Of a stretch of 64,000 nucleotides of DNA, positions 1 through 11,744 are shown in pieces (within the stretch, counting starts at the first letter, position 1; every line of letters begins with the position of its first letter). The DNA lies in NCBI GenBank assembly GCA_947561715.1, contig OX387201.1, forward strand, positions 9,066,001-9,130,000, read 5' to 3'. The notes beneath the pieces are model-generated. The model made no database searches. It had not been told where the DNA came from and saw only the letters and a list, made by a program, of their open reading frames with translations. Position numbers and translations under genes: made by a program. Source of the stretch: Ascidia mentula. Lineage: Eukaryota; Chordata; Ascidiacea; Phlebobranchia; Ascidiidae.

Positions 1-644
1 ATGCAATTATTCTTTTCTAAATGGTCCAGAATAATAAAAATTTTCAATTTAAAATGCGTCATCAGCTATTTTGTTTTTAAAATAAATTTTGTAACCACCA
101 TCGGCAGCAAAGAAAATACAAGGTCGTCGGTATCCATAACAACAAGTGCAGCAATTGTGTTTCTAATTGACTGGTGTCTGCAAACAAAAGTCTACTTGAG
201 TAGATCAACTGCGTTAATTAATTGGAAGGTAAACTAGTTCGAACCAATATAAAAACACGTTTCAAATCTACTTCACGTATTTTGTTAAGCGGACTTTTGA
301 CCAGTCAGTTGCGACTTGTGGTTGCTGTACCAGAGATTTTTCAATTTACGCGGAGGATTTTTGGGTGAACACTAATTTTGCGGATAATGCTCGGTCTAAC
401 CAACGTTATTGGTTGATTATCTGCGCGACATGCCTAAAAAAATTTTAATGTGTTTATGTCCTCCACGCAACTTTTTTTCCATTCTGGTAGCTGTGGAGTT
501 ATTAGCCTACCTACTTTACATAGGCTATGATTGTAAATATAAATTAGGGAAAATAAATATATTATTGTGTTTAGAATGCATTGTTATTAGTATAGTGTTA
601 AATGAAACTGTAGAGTCACATCAACTTGCTTCTAAAAGTACAAA
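1..644 (+). promoter_or_regulatory. Upstream region of the creatine kinase gene with TATA and CCAAT motifs
   Basis: A TATAAAAA box lies at 248-255 with CCAAT just in front at 244-248, about 390 bases before the start codon at 645. That distance would allow a noncoding leader of roughly 360 bases or a leader intron. Short open frames in this stretch have no recognisable domain and are AT-rich chance frames. I see no other gene here. The promoter role is inferred from position and motif only. Confidence 0.4.
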
Positions 645-3600
645 ATGGGTTGCGTAAATAGTAAAAATGGTAAGTTAATTGTGATTTTATGCTAAAATTT
701 TGCTCCATTACTAATTACTTTTATTTCAAACCACAGGGGTTACAATTACATCATCAAGGTTGGTTTTATTACATCTTTGTTTAACTGCTTGTGTAAATAT
801 GTTTACTATATTTTGATTTTTGCAGCAAATTGGGATCTAACTATCCTGATCTCACCAAGCACAACAACCATATGGCAAAATGCCTTACTCCGAAACTGTA
901 CAATGAACTGTGTTCGAAGGTGACTGCCTCTGGGGTTACCCTAGAACACTGCATCCAAACTGGTTCGTAATTTTAATGATTATGTATGAACAAGTTGTAT
1001 ACAAAGATATGACCACAAAATTTTGTATACGTTTACTTTCAGGTGTTGACAATCCTGGCCATCCATTTATTATGACTGTGGGTGCGGTTGCTGGTGATGA
1101 AGAGTCTTACAAACTATTTGCTCCATTGTTTGACAAGATTATAAGTGCCCGACATGGAGGATATGGTAAATATACAACTATGACAATATATAACATACTA
1201 AAAATATAATAAACTGACATAATGTGTTGTATTGAATTTAGATAAGAAGCAACTTCACAAAACGGACCTAAATCCCGAGCATTTGATTGGTGGTGATAAC
1301 TTAGACCCTAACTATGTTTTGTCATCACGAGTAAGAACTGGCCGCAGCATTACTGGATATGCTTTGCCTCCTTGCTGCAATCGTGCAGACCGGCGTGAGG
1401 TACATAAAAAATAGCTGCAGAAAAAGCTTGATATGTTTGTTATAAATTGAAAATGCACTGTTTATATATGCAACAAACATTTAAAAATGTAAAGAATTTT
1501 TTAGGATTTGTATTTTCTTCAAATAAAAGTTCTGTGAGCTACTTGTTTTCACCTACCAAACTTAACGTACTTTATTGTAAAGGTGGAAAAAATCCTTTGC
1601 GAGGCCCTGGATTCTCTTGATGGACCTTTCAAGGGACAGTATTATCCCTTGACTGGCATGACCGACGAAACACAGGAAAAGTTAATTGCAGACCATTTCC
1701 TCTTCGATAAACCAGTTTCTCCACTTCTGCTTGCTTCAAGAATGGCCCGTGATTGGCCAGAAAGCAGAGGAATCTGGTAAATGGAAATTGACTAATTTGG
1801 ATGATCTGCTTTAAACTTATTCATTGTATAATCAGGCACAACCAGGAGAAGAACTTCCTTGTCTGGGTGAACGAGGAAGATCACAGTCGTGTGATCTCAA
1901 TGGAAAAGGGTGGAAACATGAGGAGGGTGTTTACTCGCTTCTGTGAGGGCCTGAAAAAGGTGGAGGATGCCATCACTGCTAACGGTTCTGGATTTATGTG
2001 GAACGAACACCTTGGTTTCATCTTGACATGTCCCTCCAACTTGGGAACTGGTTTACGTGGCGGAGTGCATCTGAAGGTTAATGAAATGTATAAAAAAAGA
2101 CAATGCAAAATAACTATATTTGCAACTTTTTTGTAGATCCCACTCATGGCACAACACCCAAAATTTGGTGACATTCTTGAGAAACTGCGATTGCAAAAGA
2201 GAGGCACTGGTGGGGTGGACACAGCTTCCACCGATGGAACATTTGACATTTCCAACTCTGACAGGTAAATTTGTGTACCTTGTTTTTACTACTATGCATT
2301 TTGGGAAATTTGCGCTTGGGACATAATTTGTGATCCAAGTTTTTCATAACATTGTGCCACGTTGATTTTATGAAAGGTTGGGATCATCTGAAGTGGAACA
2401 GGTTCAGTGTGTCGTAGATGGCGTCAATTTGCTGATCAAGATGGAAAAGCGACTTGAAGCCGGTATGTTTGTTGAAATGCAATTACTGAATAATAAATAT
2501 ATGTATGTACCAGTGTTTTTATGCATTTTATTGTATATTGTGATGGCATGGGAAACTGTTGTCAACGATTGCTTTAAATGCTTAGGTGATGAGATTGATG
2601 ACTTGATTCCATCTGACAAGAAAGCTGCAGAAGATGATGGCAACTTTCCTGATCTTTCAGCACACAACAACTGGATGGCAAAATGCCTCACACCTGCCAT
2701 CTATAATAAACTCAAGGACAGGAAAACACCAAGTGGTTTTACTCTTGATGGATGCATACAAACTGGTCAGCAAACAGTGTATTTCTGGAATTGATATATA
2801 TATATATTAAAGATTCGCTTATGGGATATTATTGTAGGGATGCAGGTTTATGGTTATAACAAATTAACTAAAGTACAAAAGCATTGTATGCAATAAACAT
2901 GTATGAAATGAATACCAATAGAAAACTCAATTACACCCTGTAAAACACATGATTAAGAGTGTCCATTTCAATGAACAGGTGTTGATAATCCCGGGCATCC
3001 GTTTATTATGACTGTTGGAATGGTGGCTGGTGATGAGGAAAGTTATTCAACATTCTCTGAGCTCTTCGACCCAGTCATCAGCGGAAGACATGGGGGGTAA
3101 GCTTGCGCATTGCCTTAAAAAACTGTCCAAAAAAATATCTTTAAAGTGGTTCTAACGTGTCTATGGCGACAGTGTTTATTTTTCGCTATGGCAACACCAA
3201 CCAGCCTTAACTTTCATGAAGTTTGTTGAGTGACGTTGAAGTTTGTTCAGCTCCTACCTCTCACAGTGAACTTTCAACATTTCTTGTGTGCCACACCTAA
3301 AATACCCATGCGACTCAATAAACACAACACGTTGTCAAACATTGCAAAGGTATTCGCCTACCGCGAAACACCGAACCGACCTCGACCCGGCAAATTTGCG
3401 TGGAGGCGACAACCTGGACGCGAACTACGTCTTGTCATCGCGGGTCCGAACCGGTAAGTGCAAACCTTGACGCATTATGGAAAGTGCTAAAGCGCGTAGA
3501 GTTAAAAGTTATAGATTGTAAAATGATTGTGAAATGTTTTTGCTGCCGTCTTCATAACTTTTTTTGAACTTTAGCAACGCAATTTGGGTGACCTTTTGTT

Positions 3601-6600
3601 GTTTTTATATTTCCCAATGCTTCGTTTTGCCCAAACGAACCAACAATAAAAGCGCTCATAAATTTTGCAAAAGTTAAGCTAATTGAACTACTGTGCGAGC
3701 TTCTGGCAAATTTGACGGCCTATTTAAAAAAGTTGTAAAACGTTCGACGCCGACGGGCGGTCGGAACACCAACAATGGACTCCCTGTGCTTGCCAGGTCG
3801 AAGTATTCGGACACTCGCTCTCCCTCCATGGTGTTCTCGCGGCGAAAGAAGAAAGATCGAATCGATTGTGTCTCAGGCTCTATCCTCACTCGATGGTCCT
3901 CTCAAGGTTTTGGCATAATTTCTTTACCTTTGTAAATAGTTTATCTAATATGCGTGGCCAATCACGAAGTGTTTTGCATTTTCATATTAATTGGATTTAC
4001 TCCAGTGGTAAATCCAGTTCCAACCGGCGACGCACTCAACCCTGGCAAAAACGATAAACGTTGACATTTTAGAGATAATTATAGTGTCAACAGTTTTTTA
4101 GAGATTCCTTTGCGCAATTTGATAATTTGTTGTTTTTCTATCAGTGCAATAGCTGATACATCACGCAGTTCGTCATGTAAAACTCGTGCAAGGCCTCCAA
4201 GTAAGCTTGTGACGCCCCAACCACAATAAAACACGCACCATTTGAATACATCTGGCTTCCAAAATCCAAAAAAGGGTTTTTGCTAACAATGGATTTACAA
4301 AAGGTTTATTAATCCCCAAACACATTGATCTTGCAGGGTACTTACTATCCTTTGACTGGTATGTCCGAGGAAACACAAGACAAACTGATTGAAGATCACT
4401 TCTTGTTCGACAAACCGGTCTCACCTCTTCTCACAAGCTCAGGGATGGCCAGAGATTGGCCAGACGCGCGTGGTATTTGGTAAGTTGGAGAAACAATTAG
4501 ATACAATATATTTCATTATATAAGCCACATTAAATTGTGTTTTGAATATCGCGCCAGTCACATATGAAATCACAGTAAACCACTTTATTCCACAGGCACA
4601 ACGACGCTAAAAACTTTCTGGTTTGGGTCAACGAAGAAGATCACATGCGTATTATTTCAATGGAGAAAGGCGGCAACATGCGTGCAGTGTTTGAAAGATT
4701 TTGCCAAGGACTCAAACAGGTAAACCTTTTTCAAACATAACGAGCTAGGCGTGATACTCGTCAATGCGGAAACTGCGTTGTATTAAACAGGCGTTGTTTT
4801 GAAAAGGCGAGAAAGGTGTAATGTGATACAGTGTTGTACATCTTCATACAGGTTGAAGATTCGATCCAGAGCAACGGTCACTCATTCATGTGGAACCAAC
4901 ACCTGGGTTTCGTCCTGACCTGTCCGTCCAACCTTGGCACTGGGTTGCGTGGAGGTGAGTGGTCGTTTAACACAAATGACATTTGTTTACTATATGTGAA
5001 ATTAAATGCTTTATTTTTTAATTTATATCAGTAGACCCATATAGGTCATTTGATAATCCCATTCCATTACAAACTATTGTTTTTGTTTAATTCCTTTTTA
5101 TTCAGATTAAACTGCACCAACACACAACTATTAAAGTTCTAGCTGCATTACAGCTGTGCCTAAATTATATCAGTAAACATTGTAAGGTTCCGAATGAAAT
5201 AGGGGAGACGTTTGCGTGAATTCCATCCTGATTTTTTTAAACCTTATTGTTGCGCTTCCAGGAGTTCATTTGAAGATACCTCTTCTGTGCAAGCATAAGA
5301 AGTTCGAGAACATTCTCGATCTCCTGAGACTGCAGAAACGCGGCACGGGAGGGGTTGACACAGCTTCAACCGACGGCACTTTTGACATTTCCAACTCGGA
5401 CAGGTTAACCAATTGTTACTCTTGATTAACTTTGTTTCAAAAAGTTCCAACTCATTTTAAATTTCAGACTTGGGTCATCCGAGGTGGAACAAGTCCAGTG
5501 CGTTATCGACGGCGTCGAAACCCTGATAGAGATGGAAAAGCGACTTGAGAAGAACTCATCCATCGACGACCTCATTCCTAAAACAAAGAAGCAATTCGCA
5601 GCAAGCGAAGACAAACAAGTTGCCAAGGTATTTCTCTCGCGGTGCGAAATTCATTTGACTTGCGTCAAAAAAGAAAATTACCAAAAGCACTGACTATAAA
5701 CGAACCCAATCATACAGTATTCACATGTACAAGCACTTCACAACTATCGCATTAACAGTGGAATCACGCATATCTCTCTTTTACATATCAGGTGGAAGTG
5801 AAACATTCGTTCGATAATTTCCCGGACCTGTCCCAGCATAACAACTGGATGGCCAAATGCCTCACCAAGGAAATTTTTGCCGCCATTGAACACAAAACAA
5901 CCAGCACCGGTGAGACGCCACATTTTGAATATCAACAAATGTCAGGCGAAAGCCCGTTTTGCGAAATTTGCTTAAAAAAATTGTGCAGGTTGTACTTTGG
6001 ATAGTTGCATTCAGACTGGCGTGGATAATCCTGGACACCCGTTCATATTCACCGTCGGACTGACTGCAGGCGACGAAGAGTGCTACGACGTGTTCAAGGA
6101 ACTTTTCGAACCGGTTATTTCCGGTATGTTCCGCTTTTTTGATGTGTACGCAAACTGGATTTATTACTTTGGGTCAGCCTGAGTTAAACCGTATTAAGCA
6201 ACTCTTTAATTTAACACACCTTTTAGTTGAGCCAATAACGCCACAAACCCGTTCATAATAACGTTACCTGATGGTCTTGTTTTTTGCTTGAGTCAGATTG
6301 CTTCCACCTTGGATCTCCGGGCCTGTGTCATCTTGCTTTTATCACAATACATGAGAATGTGCTGTAAACTGCAGGCAACGAGGGATTCTTGCTTAAACAC
6401 AAACGTTTCTTTTGTTTTTCCCAGGACGCCACAATGGTTACCCGGCCGACGGCAAACACAAGACCGACTTGGTCGCTGCGAACTTGCGTGGAGGAGTGTT
6501 TGACGAGAACTTCGTGCTCTCAAGTCGCGTTCGCACTGGACGAAGCATTCGCGGCCTCTCTCTCCCTCCATGGTGCTCACGTGCTGAAAGAAGAGCCGTC

Positions 6601-8734
6601 GAGAAGTTATCCCGCAACGCGCTGCAGCAGTAAGCTTGCCATTGGTCGTTGTTATAGACCCGCATGTTGTCGTAAAGAACATTATTATCCTCTTATATGT
6701 TCATGAAACATACACATATAATGGTCGGCAGAACTTATGTGTTAAAGACAACTTACAAAATGATATTGCGACGGGGGTAAAAGTAAAACTATGAAGTTTA
6801 TGATGCAATGTGGGACGCATCTGGCGAATTCCGATCGCTTTCTGTAGACCAATCTTCGCGCGCTAAACGACCTGCACGCTTTGTCTTGTGTTCCAAGCGC
6901 TCATTAAACAATCAACCTATGATATATACAGACTGAGCGGTGATCTAAAGGGCCAGTATTACCCACTGGGCGAGATGACCGAAGCACAACAAGATCAACT
7001 TATTGCCGATCACTTCTTGTTCGACAAACCCGTGTCTCCACTCCTCACCAGCGCAGGTCTGAACGCATGACATTACTTTCCTGTTGTGAAAACAAACGCC
7101 AAACATTCATTATATGATCAGCACCTGTAGTACAAGCCATACAAGGTCTGTTTCTGGTTTTATCTTATTGTAATAACGTTGCAGGCATGGCACGTGACTG
7201 GCCGGATGCACGCGGCATATGGCACAACGACCAGAAGAACTTTCTCGTGTGGGTTAACGAGGAGGATCACCTGCGTCTGATTTCTATGGAAAAGGGCGGG
7301 AACATGAGAGCCGTTTTCGAAAGGTTTGTTTATCAACAATAGAACAGAGGTCAAATAAAAACATGTACTTGAGCAAAATCTGACTACCGGTACTGTGCAT
7401 TCAAACATTCGAAAATTATTTCGTGGTTAGGTTTTGCCGTGGCGCCCAGGAAGTGGAACAGGCACTCCAGAAGAACGGCAAGTCGTTTATGTGGAATGAG
7501 CATCTGGGTTACGTACTTACCTGCCCTTCCAACCTTGGAACAGGCCTGAGGGGTGGCGTCCACGTTAAGCTGCCGCTGCTAAGCAAGGACAAACGGTTTG
7601 TTAAGCTCTGTCGCTAACTCTAATGTTACGTTGTTCCGTCGTATTGTCGAAACGCGATCCGAGTTCTGGCCAATTCACCCCCGTGTAACTGGTGTAGCGT
7701 TACGAGTCCTCCGGGCTTCGAATATTTATAGTACTTCGTTTTGTCAGTTACGATCACGTCGGTCGCAATAAGCCCGCTCGTATCTATTGGTTGTTGGTAA
7801 ACTGCAAAGCACAGGAACGTACGTGCGGTTTTATTTTATATGATTTCGTCAAGTCCGTTTGTGGGTTTGGGTTTGTAGTAAGGTCCATGCATAGCTTATC
7901 AAAAATGTCACTTCATGCAACCATAGCAAGAACTGGAGCAAAGACATAACTTTATAGATACTGTGTATCAGCACACAACATTTTCTCATTTTGGTGTTTC
8001 AGCCAAACCAACTTTGCAGGTTGTCTTTAAAACCACCATGTTTTCGTATGTAGCTTTAATGACATACTGGAAAGTCTGCGCCTCCAGAAACGTGGAACTG
8101 GTGGTGTTGATACTGCCTCCGACGACGGCACTTTCGACATATCCAACCTTGACCGGTAATGATTTTAAACTTATGGCGTTCTTGACTTTTTTCTCGTTTA
8201 CCCCTTGCGCTGGTTTTGAGGACAAAATTGAAGCCCGCTCTGTTTTCTGGCAATAATGCTTAATTATACCTTCTTCGTCAGAGACTTGTTAAAAGCGTGT
8301 CATTGGCATTTGTGCGTTACATTATGAAACGAATATGGACCAAATTACATGAATCGTCTAGCATTTCGAAAGAATTTGGACTGAAAATGTTTTTTTTTAA
8401 TTTATGCCAATTTACATTTTCCCTAAATGGTAAATTTACCTGCGCTCGACAACTTTTGCTCTTAATCTTCTATGATTGAATTTGCAATACACCAGAGTTT
8501 TAATGAAAAAATGAATGCTCAAATGTTTCCCAATAGATAAGGCTGCTTCAGTACGGGTCCGCTAATAATATCTTTTGACTCCGTTGTTAAAACTCAACCT
8601 GTTCGTTTAGACTTGGATCGTCCGAAGTCGAGCAGGTCCAGTGTGTGGTGGATGGTGTAGATCTTCTTGTACAGATGGAGAAGAAGTTGATGGCAGGAGA
8701 AGACATTGCTGATATTATCCCGGCCAAGAAGTAG
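645..8734 (+). CDS. Flagellar-type creatine kinase with three tandem catalytic domains
   Basis: This enzyme transfers phosphate between ATP and creatine; triplicated forms are known from sperm flagella, where they shuttle energy along the axoneme. Exons: 645-669, 737-758, 826-962, 1043-1165, 1242-1399, 1583-1776, 1836-2076, 2137-2264, 2377-2462, 2586-2765, 2979-3096, 3350-3453, 3797-3906, 4337-4479, 4596-4719, 4852-4954, 5262-5403, 5468-5627, 5792-5909, 5989-6123, 6425-6629, 6932-7056, 7185-7323, 7431-7595, 8054-8155, 8611-8734. They sum to 3,411 bases with all phases matching, giving 1,136 residues. Domains cover about residues 16-371, 372-766 and 767-1136. Each keeps the [12 protein letters not shown] active-site loop (Cys near 285, 655 and 1038), the [11 protein letters not shown] nucleotide loop and the [10 protein letters not shown] motif, so all three look active. 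The start at 645 gives MGCVNSKN, an N-myristoylation/palmitoylation signal like that of sea urchin flagellar creatine kinase. Domain 1 has Arg where Gly is usual before MARDW. Confidence 0.96.
2794..2808. repeat. (TA)n microsatellite
   Basis: A short run of alternating A and T lies in the intron between the tenth and eleventh creatine kinase exons. It is a simple repeat with no further signal. Confidence 0.8.
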
Positions 8735-8772
8735 CTCGTTCCTCTTCCATGTCCTTGTCATATTGTGTATAC

Positions 8773-8786
8773 ATGTGTGTGTGTGT
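8773..8786. repeat. (GT)n microsatellite in the creatine kinase 3' UTR
   Basis: A run of about seven GT units lies 40 bases after the creatine kinase stop codon, inside the probable 3' untranslated region. Confidence 0.7.
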
Positions 8787-9270
8787 TTGTTTACAGTGTT
8801 CACCATGAAAATTGCAGAGATTGTATTTAATTTGCTCGAATTTTAACAAAAGTCACAGACCAACTGGCCCTTTTAGGCGCCCTGCCTATTTCTGCATGAG
8901 ATCTTAGCCTTTTTACACTCGCAAAAGTTCCTTAAGCCAAATTTTTTTACCTTCGTATTTTGCGTAGAGACGGTTTTTGAAACCCACATTCTAGTGTTAG
9001 ATGCCAACTGCTTGCGATTTTCTTTCCGCTTTTGCCTATCTGCGCTTCCCAGTATAAAGCTGTGTTTTACCAATGTAGTGTTTATTGAAGTTAGACTTTG
9101 CCGACATCCGTGTTATCTGTTAAGTAGTTTTTTTTTGCCTTTTAACAACCTTTTTTCCAGATTTTAGCCATTGGACCCGTTCGCCATGAGATGATTGGAT
9201 TGTTGTACAATGTTTCTGTTTTAGGGTTTTGTGTTGCTTTCTATATAGTTGCTTTGTTTGAATGTTAAAT

Positions 9271-9276
9271 AATAAA
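9271..9276 (+). terminator. Poly(A) signal of the creatine kinase gene
   Basis: AATAAA stands 537 bases after the stop codon at 8734, with no earlier AATAAA seen on the plus strand. It is followed by T-rich and TGTT-like sequence. It is the likely end signal of the creatine kinase transcript. Confidence 0.55.
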
Positions 9277-11744
9277 TATAAATTTTGATGTAGATTCTTA
9301 TTCTTTTGTACTTATGGATATAACTGAAAGGAAAGACCCATAAAAGTCATAGTGCAGTGTACGTTTAAATTTATGGCTAGTTTAAAACATGGTATGGTCT
9401 AATAATCACAAACTTAAAACCGGGTTTTTGTTGGAGACTTTAGGAGCAAACGGCAACTTACAAAGTGAGTAAGGTAGCAACATTAGTCAAATACACGGAC
9501 CAGCTTCTTGCACTGCTGATAAGCATTGTGTTCGATTTGATTGCTTCATTGTATCAGGCATTATAATTTTCTGGTATTTATATTTAAGATATGCGATATA
9601 GTTCAATGCAGTTTTACCAAAAACGCACAAATTTGTGAATCGCATGGTTTCCAAACTTCTTCCATTTGTAAAAGTTATGTTACATTTTAAACAAACAAAT
9701 CTTCACACAGGCATCCGTCCCTTGCGTTGTGATCTTGGGTATTTTATATTCCATTAACAGTGTGCCCAGTATGGAAATTCCCAGACTGCACGCAAGATAC
9801 TCTTGACATGTTATTTCGGTTACTCATCTAATATTGAATGACTGTAATTAAAGTTCCCGGATAAAGCGACCAAAAGCTGTATGGGATCAGCTTAACACGC
9901 AATTAATTGCGCCTCGAAACCATTTTAATAAAACAAACAAATTTTGGAACAAAACAATTTGTACAGAAGAATTAGTTTGTGAAGATTAAGATGATAGATT
10001 TTAATGTAGGCCACCTCCTAAGAGTATCTCCCCTTCCTTCATATCCTTTCTGAGGTGTTTGTTAAGGGTGCCAAAGATAATCATATGCATTACATTTTTT
10101 GGGATGTAAGTTATATTATTTTGACGTCAAATTCGGCACTGAAAAATTATGTTATTTCTTGTTGTTTGCTGCAACCAAGTCAGAAAATACCGCTTTTTTT
10201 AATTCAATGTGAACAAAAAAATACCTAAAAAATATGTTTAGTGCTGCGATGCAACACAACATATGTTGCAATGAAACTAAAACACGTTACCTGACAATGC
10301 AGGACCTTCGCCACTTAATGAACTGTTACAGCCTGAAGGTGTAATTAGCGAATCCCCAAGGTGATTTATTAATGTGATAGCCAAAATCTAACAACAGATG
10401 TAAACCTTGCGATAAGGTTTGCCGAAGAATGGTCGGATACAAATTGCAACAACAAGCAAAAGCAACATATTACACGCTTGTGCAAATTCCGAAAGTGTTT
10501 CTGTTGTAACGCCATTTTAATCAGTGTCCCATTTAGTTCCAAACAAGCTTTTTGAGCAATGGAAACTACATGGACTCGCAAACGAGTCGCGCACTAAGTG
10601 CTGGCCCCGTCTTGTCGCTTAAATTATTGATGTTTTTGCTTCTAGACGCGCTGACGCGGAAAGCAATCGTTATTTTATGGCGGTCGAGATGCCTGATAGC
10701 TCTCAGTCCGCCATCTGTACTTTGCAGTGAAGATGCGGTGCGGCAACACTTTGTAAAATCTGTGTAAAATGTTCAGTTCGCAAGATAGCAAAGGAGCTGC
10801 CTCGAGGCTGCTGAATAATTGAAGAGGTGCAGAAGGACTTTGTTTAGTTTTATCACTTCACGTTATACTGAAGTGTATTTGGTCGAGATATGAGGTTGGA
10901 AGCTGATTGTTTGCAAATATTTATTTAAAACGATACAAGTTACTGGAGTTTGAAAAAAAAAGACAAAGTGCTTGCACTGTAATGCAAAGAAACGAGATTG
11001 TTGCATTAATAATATTATTACAAAAGTACAACTGCTGCTTGTTGCTGACGTTGTGGTTTCCATAACTTTAAGGCAGTTGACTGAAGGTTTTATTAACACA
11101 CAGATAGCAAAAGTGACGTCTAAAAAGTTAACCCCTCTCAAAGTTCATCAGATTTAGTAAGCCGTTTTGTTACATGAGCAGATGGCTGTTTTTAAACCGT
11201 ATTTGATTTGTGCATTCCGTTTGCGGGGCTCGCGCAGTTCAACGGGTCCCAGTGGAATACGCAGCTAAACATTTTGTGTACTCCAATGAGAACGTTTGCA
11301 AAACGCAGCAACATTCGAGTTCAATTGACCGATCTAATAGCATAGCATAATTAAACACGATAACCGGTCTTAGCACGACGGTATTCCTCAATTATTAATT
11401 GAAAAAGGCAATCGCGTTTCTCTTGTTGGTGAAGGCGGTTTGTTGCAGCAGTTAAGGGTCGTAACTGCCATACAGCTGCTAAATTAATCACCGAAGGTGA
11501 GAAAGATTATTGAAAGACTGTGCTGCAGACCTAAAGTACTTCATTACTACGACAACTGACAAGTTATTGAAACAGCGAAGGACAGGTATTGATTATCTAT
11601 AATTATATTGGTGTGATGTTTCACCAGAATCTAGATTATTAATGTCCGCAATACTGTAATATGATCTTTTTTCAGGCTTTTTATTAAACTTACTATGTTT
11701 CCGAGAAAAATACTTTAAACTAGACAATTTGCCCGAACACAAAG
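9277..11744. other. Intergenic stretch between creatine kinase and alpha2delta genes
   Basis: About 2.5 kb of AT-rich sequence without a convincing coding exon on either strand. A slightly GC-richer patch near 10550-10760 has open frames but no domain or splice pattern. The last few hundred bases should hold the promoter and leader of the alpha2delta gene. A possible donor site at about 11584 could end a noncoding first exon, but this is not supported further. Confidence 0.5.

Noticed and set aside
1881-2255. Minus-strand open frame of about 124 codons
   Set aside because: It is the antisense shadow of creatine kinase exons 7 and 8 and has no domain or splice support.
10552-10767. Plus-strand open frame in the creatine kinase-alpha2delta gap
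   Set aside because: No recognisable domain, no splice signals joining it to other exons, and it lies in a probable promoter region.
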